DNA from: Pacificispira spongiicola
GTDB taxonomy: Bacteria; Pseudomonadota; Alphaproteobacteria; UBA8366; Aestuariispiraceae
Direction of reading: 5' to 3'
NCBI RefSeq assembly: GCF_012926505.1
Contig: NZ_JABBNT010000003.1
Location: forward strand, 1-64,000
Length of the DNA stretch: 64,000 bases
Both the position numbers and the translations under genes were made by a program. Position 1 is the stretch's first letter; each line of letters begins with the position of its first letter. Of the stretch, positions 1 through 9,063 are shown in pieces. The notes beneath the pieces are model-generated. The model had not been told where the DNA came from, made no database searches, and saw nothing but the letters and a program-made list of their open reading frames with translations.

Positions 1-119
1 TAAACATCCGCAAGCGTCTTCGTGATCGCCGCCGTCAGCGTCGTCTTCCCGTGGTCAACGTGACCAATCGTTCCAATGTTGCAGTGCGGCTTCGTCCGCT
101 CGAACTTTTCCTTAGCCAT
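1..119 (-). CDS. tuf: Elongation factor Tu, N-terminal fragment
   Basis: The first 39 residues of EF-Tu are readable from an ATG at 119 to the window edge. They include the P-loop GHVDHGKT at about residues 19-26, which binds the GTP phosphates. EF-Tu brings aminoacyl-tRNA to the ribosome. The gene lies downstream of tRNA-Tyr and tRNA-Gly on the same strand, the classic tRNA-tufB arrangement, so it is probably cotranscribed with them. The remainder is outside the window. Confidence 0.97.
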   Translation of the reverse strand, partial: MAKEKFERTKPHCNIGTIGHVDHGKTTLTAAITKTLADV

Positions 120-250
120 ATTTCCGCTTCCCTAAGCTCGTTAACGCCCTTGTGCGCCCGGTAGCGGGACCGCACCCTGTCACACATCCCGACATCCGTA
201 CCGCGCCCGCTTCGTTACCGTCCGGGGGCCCGGAACCGACGTCTTCAACC

Positions 251-324
251 TGGAGCGGGTGATGGGAATCGAACCCACGTAGCCAGCTTGGAAGGCTGGA
301 GCTTTACCATTAAGCTACACCCGC
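251..324 (-). tRNA. tRNA-Gly (anticodon TCC)
   Basis: A complete cloverleaf reads on the minus strand. It starts GCGGGTG, has an anticodon arm CCAGC-CTTCCAA-GCTGG with anticodon TCC, a T-arm with GGTTCGATTCC, and an encoded CCA end. It sits between tRNA-Tyr and tuf. Confidence 0.97.
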
Positions 325-466
325 AAGACAGACCCTCCCGGGAAACCAACCCCGGAACATAACCAAGGACGCCCGTTCCGGAATTTCCGGACCGACCGCC
401 CTTTTCGGGTCCCAAGCCATTCGGATCGGCCTACCTAGTCGGCTGGCGTGCCAACGGTGTCGTCGG

Positions 467-551
467 TGGTGGAGGGAGTTGGATTCGAACCAACGTAGGC
501 TAAGCCAACGGATTTACAGTCCGTCCCCTTTAACCACTCGGGCATCCCTCC
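467..551 (-). tRNA. tRNA-Tyr (anticodon GTA)
   Basis: An 85-nt class II tRNA on the minus strand. The acceptor pairs GGAGGGA with TCCCTCC, the anticodon loop CTGTAAA holds GTA, there is a long variable arm, and CCA is encoded. It is the first gene of the tRNA-Tyr, tRNA-Gly, tuf transcript. Confidence 0.97.
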
Positions 552-590
552 ACGGAACACCGACAAGACCGTTCCTTACGGCGGGACGGG

Positions 591-618
591 GTTTAAGGTT
601 CCGATCCGTCCTTGTCAA
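591..618 (-). promoter_or_regulatory. Putative promoter of the tRNA-Tyr/tRNA-Gly/tuf unit
   Basis: On the minus strand a perfect -35 TTGACA (613-618) is followed after 16 bp by TTAAAC (591-596). It lies about 40 bp before tRNA-Tyr. The -10 match is weak (3 of 6), so the call rests on the perfect -35 and its position. Confidence 0.5.
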
Positions 619-690
619 CGGGCAATCTAACGGAAATCTGAAACCGGCTGCCTCTTGCCCGCGACGTCCGTTCGTCCTAAAGACGCAGGC

Positions 691-1545
691 ATGAGCAAGC
701 ATCGGAAATCAGGACCTTCGCCGGATCGCGGCGGGCGCGGCCCCCGCGGCCCGAACCACGGCCCGAAGCGCGATTCGAAACGGGGCGGCGGCCCGCGCGC
801 CCAGCCGCCCAAAGGCGCGGGCGGCAACCGCTATTGGCTGACCGGCACGCATCCGGTGCGCGCTGCGCTGTCGAATCCCGAACGCGCCTGCCACCGGCTG
901 CTGTGCACCGACGGCGCGCGGGCCGATATCGAACCCTTGGCCCGTCAACGCGGCGTGCCGCTAGAGGTTACCGACCGCCAGGAAATCGACCGTTTGGCCG
1001 GGCCCGACATGGTGCATCAAGGCCTCGCCATGGAAGTCGAACCTTTGGAACCGCTGGCCCTTCAGGACCTGCCCGACGCCTCACCGGGCCGCCCGCTGCT
1101 GGTGTTGGATCAAGTCACCGATCCGCGCAATGTCGGTGCGATTCTTCGTTCCGCCGCCGTGTTCGGTGCTATTGCCGTACTGGTTCAGGACCGCCACGCC
1201 CCGCCGGAAACCGCCGCCCTCGCCAAGGCCGCATCGGGCGCCCTGGAATCCGTCCCTCTGGTGCGCGTCGGCAATCTGGCCCGCGCCCTGGACGAGGTGA
1301 AAGAGGCCGGCTACTGGACCGTCGGTCTGGCTGGGGAGGTAGACGATACGCTGAACGACGTGCCGTTGGATCGGCCGGTCGCCCTGATCCTGGGCGCCGA
1401 AGGCGACGGCATGCGCCGCCTGACCCGCGAAGGCTGCGATCAGGTCGTTCGAATCGATATGGTGCGGAACGAGGTCGGGTCCTTGAACGTCTCCAACGCC
1501 GCCGCCGTCGCCCTCTATGCCGCGACTCGTCCGGCGCAACCGTAA
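691..1545 (+). CDS. rlmB: TrmH/SpoU-family RNA 2'-O-methyltransferase (RlmB-like)
   Basis: A 284-residue SpoU-class methyltransferase, expected to use S-adenosylmethionine to methylate a ribose in 23S rRNA. A basic, Gly/Pro/Arg-rich tail of about 45 residues precedes the substrate-binding domain. The SPOUT core follows, with the knot motifs DPRNVGAILRSA, LGAEGDGM and SLNVSNAAAVALY in the C-terminal half. I chose the ATG at 691; an in-frame TTG upstream is possible but would overlap promoter sequence. The extended N-terminus is common in alphaproteobacterial members. Assignment to RlmB rather than another SpoU enzyme is by similarity only. Confidence 0.85.
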   Translation: MSKHRKSGPSPDRGGRGPRGPNHGPKRDSKRGGGPRAQPPKGAGGNRYWLTGTHPVRAALSNPERACHRLLCTDGARADIEPLARQRGVPLEVTDRQEIDRLAGPDMVHQGLAMEVEPLEPLALQDLPDASPGRPLLVLDQVTDPRNVGAILRSAAVFGAIAVLVQDRHAPPETAALAKAASGALESVPLVRVGNLARALDEVKEAGYWTVGLAGEVDDTLNDVPLDRPVALILGAEGDGMRRLTREGCDQVVRIDMVRNEVGSLNVSNAAAVALYAATRPAQP

Positions 1546-1612
1546 TCCACGATTGATTGGCGATTGATTTTGGGGCCGCTTGGCAGTAGACCCTGCCTGC
1601 CCGACGCGGCAC

Positions 1613-1688
1613 GCCGGATTAGCTCAGCTGGTAGAGCAGCGGTTTTGTAAACCGAAGGTCGCGGGTTCGATCCCTGCATCCGGCACCA
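1613..1688 (+). tRNA. tRNA-Thr (anticodon TGT)
   Basis: A complete 76-nt cloverleaf with acceptor GCCGGAT/ATCCGGC, D-arm AGCTCAGCTGGTAGAGCA, anticodon loop TTTGTAA (anticodon TGT), T-arm GGTTCGATCCC and encoded CCA. It follows rlmB on the same strand. Confidence 0.97.
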
Positions 1689-1724
1689 TCCTTTCCGAAA
1701 ATGATGATCCCGAACGCTCTGCCG

Positions 1725-2129
1725 TCACGGCACCCGTGCGATCATTTCCACCTCGATCTGGAATTGCGGATCGGCCAGCGCGGCGACCCCGATTCCCGTG
1801 ACGCTCGGTTGCGCCCCATCGAACAAGGCGAGAAGGCTGGGCATCGACGCATTCATGCGGTCCGGCGTCAGGTCGACCACATAAACCCGCACCATGACGA
1901 GATCCTGCGGCGTCGCCCCCGCCGCCGCCAGCGCCGCGCGGGCGTTACGAACGACAATATCCGTTTGATCCGCAAGACCGGACGGCACCGGCCCGCCATC
2001 CGGGTCAATCGCGACTTGCCCGGAAATATACGCCATCCGCCCCGGCTCGACGGTCGTGATCTGGGAATATCCGATCGCCCCGGCATCGGGGAGAGAGGGC
2101 GGGTTCATTCGTTGGATCATTTGTGTCAT
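1725..2129 (-). CDS. RidA/YjgF-family protein lacking the catalytic arginine
   Basis: A 134-residue protein with the RidA fold signature: the SGQVAIDPDG segment near residue 36, an AALAAAGA helix, and a C-terminal QIEVEMIA strand. RidA proper deaminates reactive enamine/imine intermediates using an arginine near residue 105. Here the matching stretch reads PSVTGIGV and has no arginine, so imine deaminase activity is doubtful and this is more likely one of the Rid subgroups of unknown activity. It is divergent from a TetR gene 64 bp away, which suggests TetR control. Confidence 0.85.
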   Translation of the reverse strand: MTQMIQRMNPPSLPDAGAIGYSQITTVEPGRMAYISGQVAIDPDGGPVPSGLADQTDIVVRNARAALAAAGATPQDLVMVRVYVVDLTPDRMNASMPSLLALFDGAQPSVTGIGVAALADPQFQIEVEMIARVP

Positions 2130-2174
2130 GGTCGTTCCTTGCAGAGCAGAAAATAACTAATGTCTCAATAATCA

Positions 2175-2186
2175 CTACAAATGTAG
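2175..2186. promoter_or_regulatory. Putative TetR operator (CTACAAATGTAG)
   Basis: An inverted repeat of two 5-bp arms, CTACA and TGTAG, separated by AA. It lies in the 64-bp gap between the divergent RidA and TetR genes, seven bases before the TetR start. Position and symmetry fit an autoregulatory operator; the site is short, so the call is tentative. Confidence 0.4.
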
Positions 2187-2193
2187 AGTTTCG

Positions 2194-2772
2194 ATGTCAA
2201 CACAAGTTAAAGACCGCCGCACCGCCATTCTGGACGCCGTGATCCAACTCTTGGCGGAAAAGGGGCTTTCCGGCGTCACCCACCGCGCCGCCGATATGCA
2301 GGCCGGGCTGCCGCAAGGGTCCACGACCTATTATTTCCCCAAAAAAACGGCCCTGCTGCGGGAAGCGGCCGCGCATCTGGCCCTGGAATTGGAAAAGGAT
2401 TGCGACGATCTGCAAATCGCCTTCGCCGATGTCGTGGCCAAACAGGGGATGGAAGCGGCGATCGACCGTGCCGCGCAGGGATTGTTGGCCTCCGCCGACA
2501 AGGGCAGGGAACTGCTGTTGGCGCGGATCGAACTGACGCTGGCGGCGGCGCGCGACGAAGACCTGTCGGATGTCGGCGAGCGATTGTCCGTGGCGGCACG
2601 GCGACCCATCGAATTTTTCGTGAATCTGGTGACCGGCGGCCGGAACACGGTGCCGATGGAAACCTGCGTCGGCCTGATCGACGGGATTGCCCTGATGTAT
2701 GCGACGGGACAGGGGCCGAAACCGACCGTCGCGCAGGTTTCGACGGTCCTGCGATCGCTCACAATCGATTGA
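2194..2772 (+). CDS. TetR-family transcriptional regulator
   Basis: A 192-residue regulator. The N-terminal HTH covers about residues 8-55, with the typical AAADMQAGLPQGSTTYYFPKK-like recognition region, visible as GLPQGSTTYYFP. The C-terminal ligand domain is a helical TetR type. It is divergent from the RidA gene and precedes an RND efflux pair on the same strand with a 141-bp gap, so it may control either or both. Confidence 0.88.
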   Translation: MSTQVKDRRTAILDAVIQLLAEKGLSGVTHRAADMQAGLPQGSTTYYFPKKTALLREAAAHLALELEKDCDDLQIAFADVVAKQGMEAAIDRAAQGLLASADKGRELLLARIELTLAAARDEDLSDVGERLSVAARRPIEFFVNLVTGGRNTVPMETCVGLIDGIALMYATGQGPKPTVAQVSTVLRSLTID

Positions 2773-2913
2773 GGATGCGCAATTCGCTTTGATCCGGCGA
2801 AAAAAATGGCATCCTGCGCAACATATTTCGACGGATCGCGCCGCTTGCGGCGTCCTTTGTGAGATGTCCGGCAAAAAAATGCCGGACCGTAACGGGTGAG
2901 GGTAAAACGTTCG

Positions 2914-3996
2914 ATGGGGATGCTGCGGCAGTTTTTCGTGATTCTGGTCCTCGCCGGTCTGGGCGCGGCGGCTTGGCATTTGGGCAAGCCCGATACGACC
3001 GCCGACAACGGGACCCGGGCGACGCGGAACGATACGATCACGGCGATCGCGGAATCCGTCGGCACGGCGTCCGAGCGAATCCGCCTGGAAGCCGTCGGCA
3101 CCGCCCGCGCGACGCGATCGGTCACCCTGCATCCCGAAACGGCGGGAGAAGTCGTCGCCGTCAACTTCACCGCCGACTCCCTGGTCGAACAGGGACAAGT
3201 CCTCCTCGACTTGCGACAGGACGCGGAAAAGCTGGATGTCGACCTTTCCCGCGTCATGGTCGCCGATGCGCAGCGTACCTTCGACCGCCTTGAAAAGCTC
3301 AGCAAAACCGGAACCTCGACCCAGGTCGCGCTGGATGAAGCGCGCACCGCCCTGCAATCCGCGCGCATCGAATTGCAGCAGGCGGAAGTCGCCCTGTCGA
3401 AACGCAGTGTCCGCGCACCCTTCACCGGGCATATCGGGTTGAGCGATATCGAACCCGGCGACCGGATCGACTCCGATACCGTGATCGCCAGCCTGGACGA
3501 CCGATCGTCCCTGCTGATCCGGTTCGACGTGCCCGAAGCCCTGTTGGGCCGGATCGAACCGGGATCGGTGATTCAGGTGTCCTCCTGGAACGACGACCGC
3601 AGCGCCGACGGTATCGTCGTCGATGTCGACAGCCGGATCGATTCGACCACGCGCACCTTCCCGGTTCGCGCCGAAATCGACAATGCCGACGATCGATTCC
3701 GACCGGGCATGAGCTTCCGCGTTGCAATGGATATCCTGGGGCGGACATGGCCGACCGTCCCCGAAATCGCCATTCTGTGGGGTGGAAGCGGCGCCTATTT
3801 GTGGACGATCCGCGACGGTAAGGCGGAACAGGTCGGCATTCGGATCATCCAACGTCAGGAAGCATCCGTCCTGATCGACGCCAAGATCGAACCGGGGGAA
3901 CCGGTCGTGGTCGAAGGCCTGCACCGCATGCGCGAGGGCCGTCCTGCGGAAGTGACCCTGCGCGACAATCCGGTAGCCGCGGGGAACGGGTCATGA
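2914..3996 (+). CDS. RND efflux periplasmic adaptor (membrane fusion protein)
   Basis: A 360-residue HlyD/AcrA-type adaptor that bridges an inner-membrane RND pump to the outer membrane. An N-terminal hydrophobic anchor spans about residues 4-22. The barrel-sandwich (biotinyl-lipoyl-like) half reads LHPETAGEVVAV, then an alpha-hairpin follows near residues 110-160, and RSVRAPFTGHIGLSDIEPGD closes the lipoyl domain. A beta-barrel domain follows. ATG 2914 has GAGGG about 11 bases upstream; a GTG at 2896 is the alternative. The stop overlaps the pump start by ATGA, indicating translational coupling. Confidence 0.93.
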   Translation: MGMLRQFFVILVLAGLGAAAWHLGKPDTTADNGTRATRNDTITAIAESVGTASERIRLEAVGTARATRSVTLHPETAGEVVAVNFTADSLVEQGQVLLDLRQDAEKLDVDLSRVMVADAQRTFDRLEKLSKTGTSTQVALDEARTALQSARIELQQAEVALSKRSVRAPFTGHIGLSDIEPGDRIDSDTVIASLDDRSSLLIRFDVPEALLGRIEPGSVIQVSSWNDDRSADGIVVDVDSRIDSTTRTFPVRAEIDNADDRFRPGMSFRVAMDILGRTWPTVPEIAILWGGSGAYLWTIRDGKAEQVGIRIIQRQEASVLIDAKIEPGEPVVVEGLHRMREGRPAEVTLRDNPVAAGNGS

Positions 3997-6900
3997 GTAC
4001 CGAACAATCCGAAGACGCGAAAGTCGACACCGGCAAGGAGGATCTGTCCTCGCTAAGCGTCCGGCGGCCCTTGCTGGCGCTGGTCATGAATCTGCTGATC
4101 GCGCTGGCCGGAGTTGCCGCCATCATGGCGGTGGAAGTCCGCGAATTGCCCAATGTGGACCGCCCGGTGGTGACCGTCCGCGGCATCCTGTCCGGGGCAT
4201 CCCCGGAAACTCTGGACGCCGAAGTGACCAGCATCGTCGAAGGCGCGGTCGCAAGGGTCAGCGGGATCAAGGAAATCCGATCCGCCAGCGAGGAAAACAA
4301 TTTCCGCGTCCATCTAACCTTTTCCTCCAATGTCGATCTGGATCTCGCCGCCTCCGATGTGCGCGAAGCCTTGAGCCGGGTCGAGCGCAACCTGCCCGAC
4401 GATGTCGAGGAACTGACCGTCATCAAGGCCGATGCCGACGCCGACCCCGTGATCCGGCTGGCCGCCATCGCCGATACGTTGAGCGAGGAGGAACTGGCCC
4501 GTGTCGTGGAAACGGATATCGTCCCGGCGCTGATTTCCGTGGACGGAGTCGCGGACGTGACCCTATTCGGGGACCGGCGGCGCATGTTGCGCGTCGTCCT
4601 GGATCCGATGCGCCTGACCAGTTTCGGCCTATCCGTCGCCGATGTCGCCGACGCGCTGGAAAACGCGCCCTTCGACATTCCGGCGGGCAGTTTCGCATCG
4701 GTCGATCACGAACTGATCGTGCGTGCCGACGCCACCGCCGATACTGCGGCGGAAATCGCCGGTATCGTCCTGCGCGATCCGGTGCGGATCGGCGATGTCG
4801 CGGATGTGTTCTTCGGGCCGGAAGACGCCGAAAGCTATGTTCGTGTCGACGGCCATACCGTCATCGGCATGGGGGTCGTCCGGCAGGCGTCGTCGAATAC
4901 GATCGAGATTTCCGACGGTATTCAGGCCGCCGTCGCTCGACTGGCCGACCGGCTGGACGGCGTCGACATCGCCATTGTCACGGACGACGCGCAATTCATC
5001 CGCGGATCCGTCCGGGAAGTGATCGTCACCCTGTTGCTGGCGGTGATCATCGTCATCGCGACTCTATGGCTGTTCCTGGGATCGCCCAGCGCGACATTGA
5101 TCCCCTGCGTGTCGATTCCGATCGCCTTGATCGGGTCCGTCGCCGCGATCTGGGCCATGGGGTTTTCGATCAACATCCTGACCCTGCTCGCCCTTGTCCT
5201 CGCGACCGGGCTGATCGTCGACGATTCCATCGTCGTCCTGGAAAACATCCAGCGCCGCCGCGGACACGGGCTGCGTGGCCGCGCCGCCGCGGTTCTGGGC
5301 GCACGGCAGGTCTTCTTCGCCGTTATCGCAACCACCGCGACATTGATTTCCGTTTTCGTGCCGATTTCCTTCCTGCCCAGCGATGCCGGACGCCTGTTTC
5401 GGGAATTCGGCTTCGTCCTGGCCGTGGCCGTCGCAATTTCCAGCTTCGTCGCCTTGACCATCGTCCCGGCCCTGGCCGCCCGCATGGGCGATGCGCCGCC
5501 CAGCGTTTTCGGAATCCGAACGGCGATCGCCCGTCTGGGCAATGTGACCGTCCGTCTTTATACCGCCGTGCTGAATCTGACCTTGCGCGTGCCGCTGGTG
5601 GTTTTCTTCCTGGCCGTCGTCGGCGCCGGCGGCGCGTGGTTCGCCTTCCAGAATATCGACCGGGAACTGCTGCCGGTGGAAGACCGGGGTCGAATCCTGA
5701 TTTTCGGTCAGGGACCGGACGGAACCGGCCTGTCCTATACCGACCGTCAGGCGCGCCAGATCGAAGCGATCCTGACCCCCTATCTGGACAGCGGGGAAAT
5801 CGAAACCGTTTTCACCATCGTCGGGCGTTGGGACCCGAATCGCGTCTTCGCCAGCGCACAGCTCGCCCCCTGGCATGACCGCAGCCGCCCGCAAAGCGAG
5901 TTGATCGCCGAATTGCGACCGCTCATGAATCAGGTCACCGGCATGCGGGTCAGCGTGATCAGCCCCAACAGCCTGAACCTGCGTGGCAGTTCGACCGGCC
6001 TGCGCGTCGCCCTGATCGGCAACGACTATCTGAAACTCTATGATGCAACGCTGGCCCTGTCGGATGCCATCGAAGACGAATTGCCGCGCCTGTCCAATAT
6101 CCGCATTTCCTATCAGCCGACCCAGCCGCAATTGAAGGTCCGCATCGACCGCCGACGCGCCACCGATCTGAACGTGCCGTTGACCGACCTGTCGGAAACC
6201 CTGCGCGTCATGATCAACGGGGACGAGGTCGTGGATCTGAGCATCGGCGACGAATCCGTGCCGATCCTGCTGGAAGCGCGCGGCGGCGCCATCGACGATC
6301 CCAGCGATTTGTTGAACCTCTATGTCCGAACCGGCGACGGCGCGCTGGTCCCGATGTCGTCTCTCGTCTCCCTTCGCGAGGAAGGCGTGGCGGCGCAATT
6401 GGACCGCTATGTCCAGCGACGCGCGATCCAAATCGATATGGACTATCCCAGCAGCTACCCGCTGCAACAGGCCTCCGCCGATCTGATGGCATTGGCGGAA
6501 CGCACTTTGCCGCCGGGGATGGAGCTTGTCCTGCTGGGCGAGGCGGCCAGCCTGGCGGAAACCGAACACGACGTCGCCGTGACCTATGTGATCGCCATCG
6601 TCGTCGTCTTCCTGGTCCTGGTGGCCCAGTTCGAAAGCTGGACCAGCGCCGCCGTGGTCGTCCTGACGGTGCCGTTCGGCATCGCCGCCGCGCTCTATGC
6701 CCTGCTGCTGACCGGCACCACGATCAACATCTATTCGCAGATCGGGCTGGTGATGATGATCGGACTTATGGCGAAGAACGGTATCCTGTTGGTCGAATTC
6801 GCAGATCAGCTGCGCGACCGAGGGCTTTCCGTCTTCGACGCCGTGCATCAGGCCGCCATCGTGCGCTTGCGGCCCATCGCCATGACGTTGATTTCCACCG

Positions 6901-7130
6901 TCGTCGGCGGTCTGCCGCTGATCCTGAGCACCGGCCCAGGGGCGGAAGCGCGCGCGGCCATCGGCTGGGTCGTGTTCGGCGGTCTGGGCCTCGCCGCCGT
7001 GTTTACCTTGTTCCTGACGCCGGTCGTCTATCTGGGGCTCGCGCGTCTATCCAAACCGCGCGCTCAAGAGGCCGGACGGCTGGATGAGGAACTGGACCAT
7101 GCCCGCGCTATTCCGGATCGGACGACGTGA
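3993..7130 (+). CDS. RND efflux pump inner-membrane subunit (AcrB/HAE1-like)
   Basis: A 1045-residue proton-driven exporter of normal family length with two sets of six transmembrane segments and two large periplasmic loops. TM1 is near residues 30-50. TM4 carries the proton-relay aspartate pair in GLIVDDSIVVLEN near residue 408. The second half ends with LMAKNGILLVEFADQ and a TM cluster near residues 870-1020. It overlaps the adaptor by four bases and its last codons overlap the convergent YdcF gene. No outer-membrane factor is encoded here, so a TolC from elsewhere is implied. The substrate cannot be read from sequence. Confidence 0.95.
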   Translation: MSTEQSEDAKVDTGKEDLSSLSVRRPLLALVMNLLIALAGVAAIMAVEVRELPNVDRPVVTVRGILSGASPETLDAEVTSIVEGAVARVSGIKEIRSASEENNFRVHLTFSSNVDLDLAASDVREALSRVERNLPDDVEELTVIKADADADPVIRLAAIADTLSEEELARVVETDIVPALISVDGVADVTLFGDRRRMLRVVLDPMRLTSFGLSVADVADALENAPFDIPAGSFASVDHELIVRADATADTAAEIAGIVLRDPVRIGDVADVFFGPEDAESYVRVDGHTVIGMGVVRQASSNTIEISDGIQAAVARLADRLDGVDIAIVTDDAQFIRGSVREVIVTLLLAVIIVIATLWLFLGSPSATLIPCVSIPIALIGSVAAIWAMGFSINILTLLALVLATGLIVDDSIVVLENIQRRRGHGLRGRAAAVLGARQVFFAVIATTATLISVFVPISFLPSDAGRLFREFGFVLAVAVAISSFVALTIVPALAARMGDAPPSVFGIRTAIARLGNVTVRLYTAVLNLTLRVPLVVFFLAVVGAGGAWFAFQNIDRELLPVEDRGRILIFGQGPDGTGLSYTDRQARQIEAILTPYLDSGEIETVFTIVGRWDPNRVFASAQLAPWHDRSRPQSELIAELRPLMNQVTGMRVSVISPNSLNLRGSSTGLRVALIGNDYLKLYDATLALSDAIEDELPRLSNIRISYQPTQPQLKVRIDRRRATDLNVPLTDLSETLRVMINGDEVVDLSIGDESVPILLEARGGAIDDPSDLLNLYVRTGDGALVPMSSLVSLREEGVAAQLDRYVQRRAIQIDMDYPSSYPLQQASADLMALAERTLPPGMELVLLGEAASLAETEHDVAVTYVIAIVVVFLVLVAQFESWTSAAVVVLTVPFGIAAALYALLLTGTTINIYSQIGLVMMIGLMAKNGILLVEFADQLRDRGLSVFDAVHQAAIVRLRPIAMTLISTVVGGLPLILSTGPGAEARAAIGWVVFGGLGLAAVFTLFLTPVVYLGLARLSKPRAQEAGRLDEELDHARAIPDRTT

Positions 7131-7878
7131 CGGCGACCAAATCCGCCGGCGAGATGCGCCCCCGTAGAATATAGTAAATGCTGCCCATCAGTTCGTAGCT
7201 CAACTGCGACCAAGCTGTCAGGCCGGAAACCGACGGCACGAAATCCACCCAACGCAATTCCGCCACACGCCTGCTTCGGGTCGGAACAACGGCGTCTATC
7301 GGCACATCCAAGGCCCGCATACAGGCGGCGAGGCGGCGCAGATGAATACCGTCGCTGACCAGGATATAACCCCCAGTCCAACCGTTTTCCTGGCGGATTC
7401 GCTGCGCCCCGACCGCGTTTTCCCAACTGTTCATCGCCCGGTCGTCCATAAGAATGGGCACGTCGGTCGCCAGATAACGGCTTAAGACTTCCGCTTCCGT
7501 CGTCTTATCGCGGTCCAGCGTCGGGCCGCCACTCAACACCATGGGAATCGACAGACGCCGCGCGACATCCGCGCCGACCACCCCACGCCGATAGGTTTCG
7601 ATGGACGGCCAGTACAGACCGCGCCCGTCACGGGACACCCCGCCACCGGCGATGAAAACCGCGTCGCTGTCCGTCCTCTGCCATACGACGCGCGGCGTGC
7701 CGTCCAAGGTCCAGGCCTCAATTGCCCATTTCGGCAAGACGGGAACGGACAGCACCAACAGCAAAACCGCGAGAACGCGTCGCACCGTCGTCGCATGGGG
7801 CACGTTCCGGACAAGAACGGACGCGATCAATGCCCAAAACAAAAAATTGGGCAGTAAGGAGATGGCAAACTCTTTCAT
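7108..7878 (-). CDS. YdcF/DUF218-family membrane protein
   Basis: A 256-residue protein with two N-terminal hydrophobic segments (about residues 8-25 and 33-50) followed by a DUF218 domain. Family landmarks are DAVFIAGGGVSRDGRG, MVLSGG, TEAEVLSRYL, a NSWENA segment and GYILVSDGIHLRRLAACM. DUF218 proteins (YdcF, SanA, ElyC) are linked to envelope or nucleotide-sugar functions, but the reaction is not established for most. Its 3' end overlaps the RND gene on the opposite strand by 23 bp. Confidence 0.85.
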   Translation of the reverse strand: MKEFAISLLPNFLFWALIASVLVRNVPHATTVRRVLAVLLLVLSVPVLPKWAIEAWTLDGTPRVVWQRTDSDAVFIAGGGVSRDGRGLYWPSIETYRRGVVGADVARRLSIPMVLSGGPTLDRDKTTEAEVLSRYLATDVPILMDDRAMNSWENAVGAQRIRQENGWTGGYILVSDGIHLRRLAACMRALDVPIDAVVPTRSRRVAELRWVDFVPSVSGLTAWSQLSYELMGSIYYILRGRISPADLVAVTSSDPE

Positions 7879-7885
7879 AAAGGAA

Positions 7886-8935
7886 TCATTCGATGATGGT
7901 GGTTTCGATTTGTCCGGAATCGGTCGCGGCGGGCGGCGAGACCAGACGCCTAGTCAGGTCCTGGCGTGCCGTCAATTCCTGACGCTTCAGGCGGATGAGT
8001 TCCCGCAATTCCGGAAAAGCCCCGCGCGATCCTTGAACCGCCGCGCGGTAGGGATCCCGGATGCCGGCCCGCGCGGCGAATTCGGCGGCGATTGCGGTAT
8101 AGTCATTGGGATCGGCGGGGACGCTTCCGCTCCGCGCCCGGTCCAGCCATGCGAAGACCGCCGCGACATCGACGCTACCGCCCAGCCTGGGATCGCCGTC
8201 TTCCAGCAAGGCACTGGCCAGATTGTATTGCGCGGCGGGCAAACCGTCTTCCGCCGCTAATAACAGCCATTGACGACCCAAGGAGCGATCCGCCGCATCA
8301 ATCGACCGCCGTAACGCCAAACCGTATAGGTTCCGCGCCCTCGCATCCCCGTCTTCCGCCAGCAACCGCAACTTCGCCAATTGATCTAGCCCCGCCCCGG
8401 CATTGAGGCGGTCGCGCACCGCTTCATATGTGTCCTCAGGCAGAAGCACGGGATCGCCGATCCCTGTTTCCGACGCCGCCCCCGTTGCCGCCACGCCGGA
8501 AAGACTGCCCGGCACGATACCCGCATCTTGCGCGATGCGTTGCCGGATGTCGGGTTCCAATGTTGCGGCCATGGCAGTGCGTTGGGCAACCGCCCCCTCC
8601 GCCCCCAATGCCTCGGCCTTAAGGAACCAGAAATAAGCTTGTTCCCCATCTTTCGCGACGCCATATCCATTGGCCAGCATCCATCCCAGGTCCAACGCTG
8701 CGGCGGGATGGCCATTTTCCGCCGCCGCGCGCAACCATCGCACGGCCTCGAAATCATCTTGAACCTGCCCCTTCCCGCTTTCGAAGGCGCGCGCCAATTT
8801 GTACTGCGCCTGCGCATCGCCGGTTTCGGCGGCGGCGCGAATGGCGGTCCAATCCTGCGCCCATACCGGGACCACGGCAAAAATGCCGACCCAAACGGAC
8901 AGGATTAAAGCGATTGTAAGGCGTATCGCGGTCAT
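7886..8935 (-). CDS. Secreted Sel1-repeat (TPR-like) protein
   Basis: A 349-residue protein with a signal peptide (residues 1-26, ending VWAQD) and Sel1-like repeats such as AQYKLARAFESGKGQVQDD, AALDLGWMLANGYGVAKDG and AAQYNLASALLEDGD. Sel1 repeats form helical solenoids used for protein binding in the periplasm, often in envelope or signalling contexts. It lies seven bases upstream of the YdcF gene on the same strand, so the two are probably cotranscribed. The partner is unknown. Confidence 0.85.
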   Translation of the reverse strand: MTAIRLTIALILSVWVGIFAVVPVWAQDWTAIRAAAETGDAQAQYKLARAFESGKGQVQDDFEAVRWLRAAAENGHPAAALDLGWMLANGYGVAKDGEQAYFWFLKAEALGAEGAVAQRTAMAATLEPDIRQRIAQDAGIVPGSLSGVAATGAASETGIGDPVLLPEDTYEAVRDRLNAGAGLDQLAKLRLLAEDGDARARNLYGLALRRSIDAADRSLGRQWLLLAAEDGLPAAQYNLASALLEDGDPRLGGSVDVAAVFAWLDRARSGSVPADPNDYTAIAAEFAARAGIRDPYRAAVQGSRGAFPELRELIRLKRQELTARQDLTRRLVSPPAATDSGQIETTIIE

Positions 8936-9063
8936 GCCTATTCATGCCCATAGGGGTGAAAGGCTGGCAAGCCCGAAGCGACGGCGAAACGCGGATTGAT
9001 TGGACGAAGGGACGAATCACGGCGTAGGATGGAACAAGTTTCGAAGACTGGAAGAGTAGCGAA

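Noticed and set aside
2197-3924. A 575-codon frame antisense to TetR and the RND adaptor
   Set aside because: It spans two well-supported genes and an intergenic gap and lacks any domain.
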